64,000 bases of DNA, from the NCBI GenBank assembly GCA_003255065.1, contig QAOA01000725.1:518340-582339 (forward strand), given 5' to 3'. The position numbers and the translations under genes were made by a program. Positions 24,386 to 36,737 of the stretch are shown one piece after another. How positions within the stretch are numbered: the stretch's first letter is position 1; every line of letters begins with the position of its first letter. The notes under the pieces were generated by a model. It saw nothing but the letters and a program-made list of their open reading frames with translations. It was not told the origin of the DNA and searched no databases. Origin of the DNA: Cercis canadensis. Its lineage: Eukaryota; Streptophyta; Magnoliopsida; Fabales; Fabaceae.

Positions 24386-26351
24386 TCATAACGTTCGCTG
24401 CTGAGGCTGCAGAACAGAAATGTGAAGTTTAATAAAGTAGCGAAGAGCACAGCCAGAAACCAACCACAAATTTTCAAACTAAACTATGTGTTGATATATT
24501 TATATTACCAAAAATTTTCTCTTGAAAATTGCAACGGTTTCCTGAGGATCAACTCTGGTCTGCGCATAAGCATCAATTTTGTTCACCTCCTGCCAAAAAA
24601 CATTGGTCACAAGAATAAGTATCTTCTGGAACCAGTATATCTAATGCAATTAGTACTTGGGCCTCTTATCGAGCCCCATAGGAGCCATGAGCAAATGGAC
24701 CATCCCATTTCCATTTTCATAGCAGATAAAGAAACTACTCCAAGTTTAGATTGAAGATAATGATCAATTTGCTATAGAATTGAATGGAAAGATCTTTCTT
24801 TTGTTAACCCAGAGAAGAAATTTTACGTTAACAAAGAAGAAATTTACACAGAACTGCTTCCACGTACCTCAATCCATGCTGCAAGTTTTGGCCTTCCTGT
24901 GGTGATATCATGCTTGAACACCTCCGAGAACACAGTTTGGAATCTTTCAACAAATGGAATATAGGCAACATCCACCTGATAACCACCATGATTTATAGAT
25001 CATAAGAAAGAAAAGATCTAACAATGGAATCATGAATATTACAAAAGTTAGTCTGAATTACTAAGAATTTTCTTGAGGGAAGGATGACACCTGTATTTAA
25101 ACTTACCAAACTGAATTGACCAAGTAAGAATGGTCCATCATCAAATTTACCAAGAGCATTCTCCAACTCATCAAAAGCAGGACCTGATTCAAATCACGAA
25201 TTTCAATCACTCCTCTTTAGTTTTAAATCATACTCTTCAGTTTAGAAACTTACTAGCTAGTTGAGCAGGCTCTTCTCCTTTCAATGAAGAGAACAATTCT
25301 TTGGTGAACGTATCAACATGGGATATCAACTGCTCACTAAATTCTTGCTTGGCAGGTTCCTGAAAATTTGAAAAATGCCTTTTTAACATTACTCCACTGC
25401 TAAATAGAGAATAGAAGAATGGGTGTAGCAGTGTAGGGAAGGGGACAGGGGTTCATACACTGGGAACTAGAGATGGGCCTTTGAAGTTGGCATCTACATA
25501 TTTAATCAAATCAAGACTCTCTCCCAAAATCTTGCCATTGTGCTCCAATGATGGCACCTATAATACAAGGAGCAAGTAATATGATCGATCAAGCAAAAAT
25601 ACAAAATCAAATAGTATAGCTAGGTATGTATAAACCACTTTCTTCCCCCTCAGCTGAACCAAGTTACCCACCTTATTTTCAGGATAGACTTTCTCCTTAT
25701 ACCAAGCAGGCCTGTCTTGAAGGTCAATAGGAACCAATTTGATCTTGTCTTGTAGTCCCTGATGTTTTAAAATAAAAATAAATAAATAAAAACAGCAATA
25801 GCTTTAATTGAAAACAATAGATCAATGGCTGAGAGTAAGAGTCAAAATCAAGTACTGCCCGAAGAGTCTAGCTTGGAAGCAAATTAAAAGAACTAGAAAT
25901 AGACATAGATTCATTGAAAAAATAATTAGAAAAAAGAAAAAGAAATAGGCAGTGTAACAGAAGGCAAAGGCAAACAAAGTTAACAAAGAGAAGGGAGTGA
26001 CGGAAGCAACCTTATAATTCCTAGTGATCCACACACGCTGTGCATAAGGGCAAATATAACTGGTATACAACCTGAACAAACAAATCAAAACAAAATAGCA
26101 TTAAATTAGGCATGTAAAATGGACTATGAATATGATAAGAGAAAAGCAAGTGGGGATGGATGAACATTTAACCTATTACCTGGTGGTTCCATCGAAAATG
26201 GGCGGTGGGTCAGAGGTCGAGGTTAAAGACGGAGGCAAAACTTGTGGCACACCCCTAAATTACCGACACAAAAATGTTACACAACATCGATTGAAGCAAA
26301 TTAGCAGTTATGAAATTGAGAATATGAAGAAATCTCTTACGCAGCTGCCAT
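24386..26351 (-). CDS. GSTL: Lambda-class glutathione S-transferase, copy 1
   Basis: Lambda GSTs are monomeric thioltransferases whose catalytic cysteine reduces glutathionylated small molecules such as flavonols; no transit peptide is seen, so a cytosolic protein is expected. Exons 26341-26351, 26180-26254, 26011-26071, 25672-25758, 25459-25557, 25254-25359, 25107-25183, 24868-24975, 24509-24589, 24386-24406 give 241 residues. The active-site motif CPYAQR (Cys36), the EHNGKILGESLDLI segment of the thioredoxin-like fold, the helical domain (DDGPFLLGQFSLVDVAYIPF) and RPKLAAWIE are all present. The coding part of exon 1 is only 11 bases. The last exon is odd: where other copies end CAG TGA, this one has CAG CGA, so the stop is lost and the protein runs three codons further (Arg-Thr-Leu) to TGA. 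Without the last splice it would end in FLVI. Confidence 0.9.
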
Positions 26352-28057
26352 TTATCTACTACTTCTCTGAGCTTTGCTGGTTAGTGATTGACACTAACTT
26401 GGGACAGAATGCAGTCTACATACAAGGGGATGCCCCTTTTAATATTTATAGGAGACTAGGAGTTCACTCAAAGGGTACCGTACCCCCCTCTCCAAGATGG
26501 TACCAGATGACAGGCTGATGTGGCAAAACGCAACCTACGAATCATGCAATGCCGTTATTAGAGGTGACGGAATGCGTTTATAATTTGATCAGGGTTGGTT
26601 TTGAGTGAGGCTCGGACAGTGTAATAATGAACCGGTCAGTCGGTCACCCAACGTTAGAGTAAAACCTTTTTTTTTTTTCATAAAAAGTACAGATATAATA
26701 AATTTAGTTTTTTTAAAAAAATTTAATATCAGTTTAGTTTTTTAAAAATATTTTATTTATTAAAATAATAATTTTTTAATTTTTTTAAAAGAGATTTCTT
26801 AAAAACTTTGAGTATAGATGTGGTTTCTTATATTATATAGAAACAATTAATATATAAATGATACATGTAATTGACAATCTTAAGTTAATAACTATTAAAT
26901 TTATTAAAAAAAATTGATTAAAATTTGATATGATATGACATACTTATATTCTACCATAAAATTTCTATTTTCTTAATGGTAATTGACAACTTTTTATCTA
27001 TTATGTTAAATAATAAAGTGACAAGGCTAATGGATGTCATTAAAAAATTATTGTGATGAGTGAAGTTTGTCAATGATTAAAATAATATTAAAAAATTAAA
27101 TTGATTGTGTTGTATCTTTTAGGAATATAAAAAGATTTTACTCTTATTTTTAAAGCCATTAACACACACCTCACTGCACCTTTATTGTTTCAAGTTTCAA
27201 CAATGAACTACTCCACTCAAATTTTAGGTCTGCGCCTTTGATCATCTATTACAGTTCAATGACACTCAGTTAGAACCAGTAGCAAATATATATAGTAAAT
27301 ATGTGCTTCAACTCTTTCATAATTATGCATGCTTGCAGCAGCCGTAAACGAGGCTTAAAACCGCAGCTTTGTGGCTCCATTTTAATGAAAATAGGACCTT
27401 TAGAACATCATCGAATTCAAAACACTCAAAATTATTATGGGTACTGTAAAAAATCAAAATTCATATAAAGTTTTAGTATTGGCCATGCAAAAAAAGAGAG
27501 AGATAGCAGGTCGTGAACGAGGTCATTTTAACCCCTTTTCATGTTGGTGGGTAGTGACCAAGAAGATGAAATAGTGCTGCAGAACGAAACCTGCTCGCGG
27601 CTACAGAGAGTGAGATTGAATGGATCCACTCATACATAATTTTAGAAAGTTCTTTGCACAATTTGTCTCCACTCTCTATAATCTATATATTGTTATATAC
27701 AATTGATTGCCTTGATCATATCTATATATTCACATGATTAAAGGTGGAAATCGATTCCCAAAACTAAATTAAACAGAAGAAATTTATATGAACTTGTAAC
27801 GTTTTTAATGAATATGCTCTCTACAAACAACCTTTCTGACAACTAGGATTAAGTTTCACACAACGAAGCTTTCGTGACACATAAATCTAAGTTTTATATC
27901 AAATATGTCTTCAATTCATTTAAGAACGGGATTACAATGCGATCACACACTGGAACATATTATTACTGTAAGGAAATCAAACCATCTGCAACTGTCGTAG
28001 ATACACACATTACATTTTATTTATTGGCGATATCTTAGACGCCTGCTGCCATAACGT
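26352..28057. other. Intergenic between GSTL copies 1 and 2
   Basis: Next to copy 1 lies its promoter, with a TATA box and a TGACG motif. The middle (26650-27700) is AT-rich with no ORF or repeat end recognised. From about 27740 the DNA is homologous to the 3' flank of copy 1. Confidence 0.6.
26441..26450 (-). promoter_or_regulatory. TATA box of GSTL copy 1
   Basis: TATAAATATT on the minus strand, about 90 bases before the ATG, followed by a leader block (GCAGTCTACATACAAGGGG on the plus strand) shared with the other copies. A TGACG core lies further upstream near 26565. Confidence 0.6.
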
Positions 28058-30024
28058 TCACTGCTTAGCCTGCAGAACAGAAATGTGAAAGTTTAATAAA
28101 GTGGCAAAGTGCACAGCCAGAAACCAACCACAAATTTCCAAACCAAACTCTCTAAGAAATGTTATATTGTAGTAATACCAGAAACTTTTTCTTGAAAATT
28201 TCAGCAATTTCCTTGGGATCAATTTTTGTCTGCGTATAAGCATCAATCTTGTTCAACTCCTGCCAAAAGCATTGGTCATAAGAATAAGTATCTTCTGGAA
28301 CCAGTATATCTAATGCAATTGGTACTCAGGCCTCTTATCAAGCCCATAGGGGCCATGACCAAATGGACCATCCCATTTCCATTTTTAGAGAAGATAAAGA
28401 AACTACTCCAAATTTAGATTGAAGATAATGATCAATTTTCTTTAGAATTGAAGGGAAAGATCTTTCTTTTGTTAACGCAGAGAAGAAATTTACACAAAAC
28501 TGCTTCCACGTACCTCAATCCATGCTGCAAGTTTTGGCCTTCCTGCGGTGATATCATTCTTGAACACCTCCGAGAACACAGCTTGGAATCTTTCAACAAA
28601 AGGAATATAGGCAACATCCACCTGATGATCACCATGGTTTATTGATCATAAGAAAGAAAAAGCTCTAATAATGGAATCATGGATATTTTTAGATAACAAT
28701 GTTTTCGCATCAAGATATGACTACTTTCTTTCCTCAGATAGATCACAGAATTTTCTTGAGGGATGATTAACCAATCAATACGAACTGAAATTTCAAGACT
28801 TCAGAATTGAACTTACCCAACTAAATTGGCCAAGTAAGAATGGTCCGTCATCAAATTTACCAAGAGCATTCTCCAAGTAATCAAAAGCAGGGCCTGATTC
28901 CAATTACAAATTTTAATCACACCCCTTTAGTTTTAATATAATCATCCTCTTCAGTTTAGAACTTAGATCTTACTTGCTTGTTGCACAGGCTCTCCTCCTT
29001 TCAATGAAGAGAACAATTCTTTGGTGAACGTATCAACATGGGATATCAACTGCTCATCAAATTCTTGCTTGGCAGGTTCCTGAAAAATGCTTTCTTAACA
29101 TTACCTCGCTGCTGAATAGAGAATGGAAGAGTGGGTGTTGGAAAGGGGAATAGGGGTTCATAGTTCATACACTGGGAAATAGAGATGGGCCTTCGAAGTT
29201 GGCATCTACATATTTAATCAAATCAAGACTCTCTCCCAAAACCTTCCCATTGTGCTCCAATGATGGCACCTATTAATATAAGGAGCAACTATTATGATCG
29301 ATTATGCAAAAATAAAACTTTTTTTTTTCTCAGCTGTACCAAATTACCCACTTTATTTTCAGGATAGACTTTCTCCTTATACCAAGCAGGTCTGTCTTGA
29401 AGGTCGATAGGAACCAATTTGATCTTGTCTTGTAGTCCCTGATGTTTGAAAGAATTGATCAATGAGTGAAAAACAGAAATAGCTTTCATTGAGAGAATAA
29501 AATAATGGCTGAGACTCAGAGTGAAAGACAAGATCAAGTAAAAGAAACAGCACTGGAATAGATTTAAAAAATAAAAATAAAAAGAAATAGACAGTAGCAA
29601 AAGACCAAGGCAAACAAAGCCAGCAAAGACATGAATAGATTAGATAATAATTAAAGAATGAAAAGAGTGTGAAGAAGACAACCTTATAATTCCTGGTGAT
29701 CCATACACGCTGTGCATAAGGGCAAGTATAACAAATGTACAACCTAAACAAAAAATCCGAACAAAATAGCATTAAATAAGGCATGCAAATTGGACTATGA
29801 ATATGAAGAGAGGAAGTGGGGATGGATGAAGATTGAACCTGGTGGTTCCATCGAAAATAGGAGGTGGGTCGGAGGTGGAGGTTAAAGATGGAGGCAAAAC
29901 TTGTTGCACACCCCTATATTATCGAAAGAGAAGAGACACGTTAAACAACATCAATTGAATCAAATTAACAATTAATAATGAAATGAAATTGAGAATATGT
30001 AGAAATCTCTTACGCAGCTGCCAT
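28058..30024 (-). CDS. GSTL: Lambda-class glutathione S-transferase, copy 2
   Basis: Exons 30014-30024, 29839-29913, 29683-29743, 29352-29438, 29171-29269, 28974-29079, 28817-28893, 28514-28621, 28179-28259, 28058-28069 give 238 residues. It is closest to copy 1: introns and 3' flank also align, for example the intron block AAGAATAAGTATCTTCTGGA. The catalytic motif is intact (CPYAQR), but the stretch before it reads YICYTCPYAQR, which adds a second cysteine three residues upstream of the catalytic one. The position before the exon 7/8 junction is Trp (FSW) where copies 1, 4 and 5 have Leu. The C-terminus is KKKFL plus AKQ with the normal TGA. Function is as for copy 1. Confidence 0.91.
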
Positions 30025-30106
30025 TGATCTCCTACTTCACTAAGCTTTGCTGATAACACTAATTTGATGCAGAATGTAGTCTACATACTAGGGGTAGGGG
30101 ATGCTC

Positions 30107-30114
30107 CTTTTATA
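30107..30114 (-). promoter_or_regulatory. TATA box of GSTL copy 2
   Basis: A perfect TATAAAAG on the minus strand, about 85 bases before the ATG. The position and flanks (CCTATA on the gene strand) match copies 1 and 4. Confidence 0.65.
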
Positions 30115-30170
30115 GGATTCTTCTTTGCCCCAAACATTATGGGACTTTCTAGTACCATCGAATCGCAAGC

Positions 30171-30180
30171 AGTGACGAAA
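30171..30180. promoter_or_regulatory. TGACG (TGA-factor, as-1-like) motif of GSTL copy 2
   Basis: AGTGACGAAA, read on the plus strand, about 150 bases before the ATG. TGACG is the core bound by TGA bZIP factors, and many plant GST genes respond to xenobiotics and salicylate through it. Near-identical motifs stand upstream of copy 5 (AATGACGAAA, near 39863) and copy 6 (AGTGACGAAA, near 42733), with GGTGACGGAA at copy 1. Confidence 0.55.
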
Positions 30181-30424
30181 TGTTTGCCGGTTTCGTCTAT
30201 GGTGCCCGTCCCCGTCACGCAAAATTGGCACCGTTTTAACAGCTTATGTGGCGCCATCTACGTCGTTTATTTTTTTGGATTACTGTTCACGGTTAATAAA
30301 GTTTGAATTTTTTCTAGGGTAACAAAATTTAAATTTGATAAAAAATAATTTAATAAGAATATTTATCTAATTAAGTGATTTATATACTCTTACCAAAAAG
30401 AAAAGGCAATTATATACTAGAGGA

Positions 30425-30485
30425 AGGCGGCACTAATTTGATACTGAATGCAGTCCACATTCAATGGGATACCACTCAAACTGAC
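30425..30485 (-). promoter_or_regulatory. Orphan GSTL leader/promoter relic
   Basis: The plus-strand block ACTAATTTGATACTGAATGC then AGTCCACATTCAATGGGATA closely resembles the leader of copy 2 (ACTAATTTGATGCAGAATGT then AGTCTACATACTAGGGG), but no GST exons follow. It lies about 400 bases upstream of copy 2 and probably marks a partial duplication or a lost gene copy. Confidence 0.5.
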
Positions 30486-31304
30486 AGCAGCGACGGCCAT
30501 GTGGTCCATGTATTGCAAAAGGGCCAGAATAACAGGTGAATAGAACTTGGCCATCAGGCCAGAAAAGATCAAATTATGTAAAACCCACCTTGATTGGGCC
30601 TGAGGAGCCCATTTTGGCACCAAAAATCTAGATTACACAAATGGAAGCCCCAAAAAAGAGAAGACTCATAACAGTTTTAAAATTGATGAAATTAAGATGT
30701 TCTGATTTAAATTATTAGCAAAAAAAAAAAAAAAGAAGTTCTGATTTCAGATTAAAAAATTGATGTTTTATTTTGATTAGGTGAAAGAAGGATTAGTTGA
30801 TTTTATTATTTTCTTTTGGCCATGGCGTAGTTGATTTGAAAACCATTGCTCTTTGGAACAAAAAACAGAGAACAAGCTGCTTTGACTCTGAATTTGATTA
30901 ATCTCTATCAAAATTTACATAAAATAAACTTCTTTACAAATTTAAGAGAGGTGACTAAATCAAGATTCTTTAATTATCCACTTAAACTTACCAATATAGA
31001 TTTTAAAAGAATCTGCCATTTACCTCTTGAGTTTAAATTTAATCCAGTTATTGATAGATGCTTGAGGTATCGAAATTATACATCAAATATGAGCAGGATT
31101 ATACAATGGTGATCATATATTGGAACATAGACATGGCCATAACGAAATCAAACTGTCTGAAACTCTAGCAGATACACACACCTACATTTAAGACTGAAGA
31201 GGCATTGGATAGAAAATATCAATTTATTCTTTATGGGCCATTCTCCCCATATCATTTTACTGGCTGTAACTTAAAACACTTGCTGCCATGTGCCATCTAA
31301 TGTT

Positions 31305-33164
31305 TCACTGCTGACCCTGCAGAATACAAATATTTAAGGTTACCAAAATGGCAACAAGCATAGTCAGAAACCAACAACCAGATTGTGCATGATTCATTGT
31401 ATGGATTCCTAATGATACAGTACCAAGAAGCGTTTCTTGAAAACTTCAACGAACTCCTGAGGATTAACTTTTGTCTGTTTATAAGCATCAATTTTTCCCA
31501 GTTCCTGCAGAAAGAAATTTGTTAATGAAATGTATATATTTGGTACCTACACCACTGAGACAAGAAGTACTAAAGCCTCTTATCAAACCCCAAAACCCAT
31601 GTGAATGTGATGTCCAATTGCTTCAAGCTCAGATTGAAGATTTTAACCAACTCAGCTAACAACTCAATGCAATTTTTTTTCTCCTTTTTTCCCAAACCCA
31701 GAGAAGAAATTTACAATCTACCTCAATCCATGCTGCTAGTTTAGGTCTTCCAGCTGTGATGTCATACTTATACACCTCAGAAAACACAATTTGAAATCTT
31801 TCCACAAATGGAATATAGGCAACATCCACCTGATGATCAGCATCAATAATTCATAAGACTACTTTATTTCCTCAAATACAAAATAAAGAGAGTATAAATT
31901 CTTCAGAACTCTCTTGGAAGATAAATAACCAACCAATCTGATTCTGAATGGAAAGTTTAAAGAAGAAAATTTTCAAGTCTGGTGATTTTTCAGCTTCAAC
32001 TTACCCAACTAAATTCTCCAAGGAAGAATGGCCCATCTTCATCAAATTTACCAAGAGCATCCTCCAAGTAATCAAAAGAAGAACCTGATTCAAATAATTG
32101 GCTTTAATCAATTCAATTTACCTTGGATATCATTCTCTTAAATCTAGAAACTTAAATCTTACTGGCTTGTTGTACAGGATCTTGGTTGAATGTAGAGTAC
32201 ACGTCTTTAGTCATTCTATCAATATAGGATATCAACTGCTCACCAAATTCTCTCTTGGCAGGATCCTGAAAATGGTCATATTAACATTACTCTTCCACTA
32301 AGAGAAAGAGAATAGGTGCTGTAAATTAGAGGGTTTCCAATAATTTCATGAATCTGCAATTCTTACAGTGGGAAATAGAGACGACCCTTCAAAGTTGGCA
32401 TCTACATATTTGATCAAATCAAGACTTTCTCCCAAAACCTTGCCATTGTGTTCCAACGAAGGCACCTATTATATAACAAGCACATGTGATGATCAATGAG
32501 GCAAATAAAATAGCTCTGTCAAGGATAGATGGCTATGGGTGCATATAGACTTCTCTTTTGTTGAAGATATAAATTAAAAACCATTTCCTAAGGCCTTTTC
32601 CTAACAGTTGACCAACTAAGCTTTTAGATTGGATAGATTGTATAAATATTTGTTCTCAATTGTCCCAAATTACCCACCTTGTTTTGAGGATAGACTTTCT
32701 CTTTATACCAAGCAGGCTTATCTTGAAGGTCGATAGGAACCAATTGGATCTTGTCTTGTAGTCCCTGTATTTCAAAAAATTAACCCTTCATCCGCATCAG
32801 AAGATGAAGACAAATAAAGGCAGAGGAAGGGTTGACGAAAACAACCTTATAGTTCCTAATGATCCATACACGTTGTGCATATGGGCATGTGTAACTGATG
32901 TACAACCTAAAACAAAATTCAATTTTATAACTTTGTTACATGGGCATGGGAACTTTGAAGCACAAAATGGGGCAGAATTGATAAATGAACCTGCTCGTTC
33001 CATCAAAAAGAGGAGGTGGCTCAGAGGTTGAAGTCAACGACGGAGTCCGAACTTCTTTGACACCTCTAAATTACCATTAGAGAAGAAGAAGAGTTAATAG
33101 AAATAAAAATAATGATATGAAAACCTAACTGGGAATGAGAAGGAATATCTTACGCAGCTGCCAT
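31305..33164 (-). CDS. GSTL: Lambda-class glutathione S-transferase, copy 3
   Basis: Exons 33154-33164, 32991-33065, 32846-32906, 32678-32764, 32367-32465, 32163-32265, 32005-32084, 31722-31829, 31424-31504, 31305-31316 give 238 residues. Catalytic CPYAQR is intact. Compared with copy 1, exon 6 is one codon shorter (FNQDPVQ against LKGEEPAQ) and exon 7 is one codon longer (FDEDGPFFLG). It has FSW at the exon 7/8 junction, as copy 2 does, and ends GQQ with TGA, as copies 4 and 5 do, so it mixes traits of both subgroups. No TATA box stands at the position where the other five copies have one. Function is as for copy 1. Confidence 0.91.
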
Positions 33165-34183
33165 TGATCTGCTTCTCCAGCAACTTCACTAAAGCTTTGG
33201 CTAGTGTCGAGTACTAAGAATCTGATGCAGACTGGTGTCCACGTTCTTGCTAATGATCCTTTTGGGCTTGTAGTCATAGACTCATAGTGGACTTGCTATT
33301 CGAGTCCACGCTCGTGAGTCACGAGTCGCGACGAATGGCTTTTATCTATGTATGAGGTGGCTGTCCTTTGAGAACAGAAAGCTAGTGACTTTTCCGAATC
33401 AAATTTAGATTGAGGAAGCAGATATACATCAATATTGCATCTTTCATAATTTTATGTAAATAATACATTTTAAGAACTTTTTTTTTTTCACAATGTGCTT
33501 TCGAATATGCTAATGCTCTATTAGCACTTTTTTTTAAAAAAAAAAATTATATTATGCTTTACAATGAAATCATCAATTGATGTTATCGATTTGTNTTTCC
33601 GAATCCAATTTAGATTGAGGAAGCAGATATACATCAATATTGCATCTTTCATAATTTTATGTAAATAATACATTTTAAGAACTTTTTTTTTTTTTCACAA
33701 TGTGCTTTCGAATATGCTAATGCTCTATTAGCACTTTTTTTAAAAAAAAAAAATTATATTATGCTTTACAATGAAATCATCAATTGATGTTATCGATTTG
33801 TTGCAATTCCATTTATAGAGTGAATAGTACTTTTGTTTTTTTGCATCAGTTCGGGTTAAACGGTTGATTTTGCTTTATAAACTATTCAGTATCGGTCTAA
33901 GTAACTAATTCAGTAATTCATACGTCATATATCTTAAAGACAAACACTTGAAACTTTATATATCAAACACGTCTTGAGTTGATTTTATTGCAGGGTTATA
34001 CAATGCTGATCACTCACTGGTACATAAAAAACAATATTACATACAATATCAGAGACTGCAACTCTAGCAGATCTCATTATATTGACTATATCTTCAACAT
34101 TTTCAAGCGACAGAAGCAATTCATACACACACTTATCATTTTATTGACTATATATTTCTTGAGCACTTGCTGCCATCTGATGT
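33165..34183. other. Intergenic between GSTL copies 3 and 4
   Basis: Contains the upstream region of copy 3, a 204 bp duplication around a single N, and from about 33960 a block (GCAGGGTTATACAATGCTGA) that recurs downstream of copy 5 near 37942, i.e. shared 3' flank or 3'UTR. Confidence 0.6.
33391..33800. repeat. Direct duplication of about 204 bp around a single N (33595)
   Basis: TTTCCGAATC(A/C)AATTTAGAT and the following 200 bases occur just before and just after the N, almost identically, differing mainly in homopolymer length. This is probably an unmerged contig overlap and not a biological repeat. Confidence 0.8.
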
Positions 34184-35945
34184 TCACTGCTGACCCTGCA
34201 TAATAGAAATGTTGAAGGTCACCAAAAAGGTAAGAAGAACAGCTAAAAACCAACCACAAGTTTTCAAACAAATGGCTAAAAGTGATGCAAGGATTATTAT
34301 ATTTATAGTACCGAAAAGCGTTTCTTGAAAACATCAAGGAACTCCTTAGGATCAATTTTGGTCTGTTTATAAGCATCAAACTTGTTCAGCTCCTGCAAAA
34401 AGAAAGTTGTCAATGAAAATGAATATCTTAGCACTGAGGCCTCTCATCAATCGCACAAGGGGCATGTTCGTATATACCATACTATTTGCGCTTGCAAAGT
34501 AGTAGATGGCAAAGTTGCTTCAAGTTTAAGTTCAGATATGACAAAAATTTACAAAGAATAGATTCTAATGTACCTCAATCCATGCTGCTAGTTTAGGCCT
34601 TCCAGCAGTGATGTCATGCTTGTGCACTTCGGTAAAGACAATTTGAAATCTTTCAACAAATGTAATATAGGCAATATCCACCTGATGATCATCAAGATTT
34701 ATAAATCATCAGAAAAAAAAAATACTAATTATGGATATTATTTGATAATAATGTTTTCCCATCAAGATATATGAGAATGTTCTTGAAGAAAATTTCAGAA
34801 CTCACCAAACTAAATTGGCCAAGGAAGAAAGGTCCATCATCAAATTTACCAAGAGCATTCTCCAAGTAATCAAAAGACGCACCTAATTCAAGTTACCAAT
34901 TTTTAATCAGTCCATTTTAGTTGATATCATTCTCTCATCAATTTTGAAATTTGGATCTTACTGGTCTGTTGCACAGGATCTCCTCTGAATGAAGAGAACA
35001 CTTGTTTGATGAAGGTATCAACATATGCTATCAACTGCTCACCAAATTCTTTCTTGGCAGGGTCCTGAAAAATGACATCAAAACCTTATTCTGTTAGTAA
35101 ATAGAGAAGAGGGGGTGGGAATGCACAGGAGTCATCATGGCCAAGGCCAATTATAGAATATGCTCTTCTTACCGTGGCTTCTAGAGATGGCCCTTCAAAG
35201 TTGGCATCCACATATTTGATCAAATCAAGACTTTCTGCCAATACCTTGCCATCGTGTTCCAACGATGGCACCTATAATAAAAAGAGAGTGTAATGATCAA
35301 TGAAGCCAACCAAATAGCAAGTTAAGTTTAGATAAAGATACCACTTTTTTCCCACCTTATTTTCTGGGTGGACTTTCTCCTTATACCAAATAGGCTTGTC
35401 TTGAAGGTCGATGGGGACCAATTTGATCTCGTCTTGAAGTCCCTGTATTTTGAAGAAAGTTGATGCTAAATACAATGGCTTAGAATCGGGCACCAAACAA
35501 GGTGAAGATGAAGGCAAATTAAAGCAAGAAGCAGATGAATAGATATTCAAACAGAGGGGGAGTGGCGAAAACGACCTTGTAGTTCCTAGTGATCCATACC
35601 CGTTGAGCAAATGGGCATGAATAACTCAAATACAACCTAAAAGAAAATCCAAACAAAACCTTATTGTGTGGGCAAGTAAGCTTAGAAGCAAAGCCGTTGA
35701 AAACAGGGTGAATTGGAGTATTATTATTTAGAATATAGCAAATTGATGAATGAACATGAACCTGGTAGTTCCATCAAAAAGAGGAGGTGGGTCGGAGGTG
35801 GAAGTCAATGACGGAGTTCGAACCTCTTGTACACCTCTAAAATTACCCAAACACAACGTTAGAGAAAACTTATTCTTTCAAAATAAACAGTTATCATATC
35901 AAAACCAAAATGCGATTTTGAAGGAATGTCTTACGCTGTTGCCAT
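34184..35945 (-). CDS. GSTL: Lambda-class glutathione S-transferase, copy 4
   Basis: Exons 35935-35945, 35762-35836, 35576-35636, 35356-35442, 35173-35271, 34962-35064, 34806-34882, 34574-34681, 34312-34392, 34184-34195 give 237 residues. The catalytic motif is CPFAQR, with Phe in place of the Tyr of copies 1-3, a trait shared with copies 5 and 6. Exon 5 ends GPSLEAT where the others have GPSL(F/V)P(S/T). Position IPF of the helical domain is ITF. The protein ends KKRFS plus GQQ. These are changes around intact family motifs, so a functional but diverged enzyme is likely. Function is as for copy 1. Confidence 0.9.
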
Positions 35946-36036
35946 TGATGTCGTTCTTCAGCGAATTCACTAAACAGCTTTGAACGATACTTGTAATATG
36001 ATTCAGAATGGTGTCTATATTCGAGTGGATCCTCCA

Positions 36037-36044
36037 TTCTTATA
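36037..36044 (-). promoter_or_regulatory. TATA box of GSTL copy 4
   Basis: TATAAGAA on the minus strand, about 95 bases before the ATG, preceded by CC on the gene strand as in copies 1 and 2. Confidence 0.5.
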
Positions 36045-36737
36045 GGATTGCAAATTCTCTGAGGTAAAGCGCCAGCAGTGAGCCACTGAGCCGCCAGTGG
36101 CTACATCTAGTTGTTTATTTTATTTAATTTTTAGTAGCGTGAAGCGCCAGCAGTGAGCCGCCGGTGATAATTGTTTATTTTATTTTATTTTATTTTTGAG
36201 AAAAATTCTAGAATTTGTAGACATATTTGCTGTCTTGTTCAAGGGGTTTTGGTCTGGTCAAAGAATTACGTCCCCAACAGACTTTTTCATGAATAAATAA
36301 AGATTAAAGAAAAGCCTTATCTTGTCTTTCTTCAACGCATTATCTGTTTTATAATTCGATTGCCTTCTGAACACACAAATCAATGCATGTTTTGCTGTCA
36401 ATTATTATTCGAGATAGATTCACCTAGATTTTTTAGTTAGAATATAGGGAAATATAGAAATTGGGATGAAGACCTTAATTATTCTTTGACTTGTAAATTT
36501 GTAAGTATAGTCTTTTTTTTTTTTTAAAAAAAAAAAAGCAGTAAAAATCCATTTATCAATCTCCACGTGGCTGTCAATTTGAATTTGCCATCATATCGTG
36601 TAATTTGCTTCAGGATATTAATGACTGTGCATGATTCTTGGGCAAAGATGGATTCTTGAGTGTTTATAGAAAATGTCATTTGAGATGTGCAATTAGAGTT
36701 AGGGTGCAATTGGTAACTTGCAAGAAGAGAATGACAG

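Larger units (their letters stand above)
30025..31304. other. Intergenic between GSTL copies 2 and 3
   Basis: Holds the promoter of copy 2 (TATA box and AGTGACGAAA motif), an orphan copy of the GSTL leader near 30430-30480, then AT-rich DNA. From about 31080 a block (GGATTATACAATGGTGATCA) matches the 3' flanks of other copies. Confidence 0.6.

Noticed and set aside
26126-26518. 130-codon plus-strand ORF near GSTL copy 1
   Set aside because: It covers exons 1-2 and the promoter of copy 1 in antisense; the sense exons align with the five other copies.
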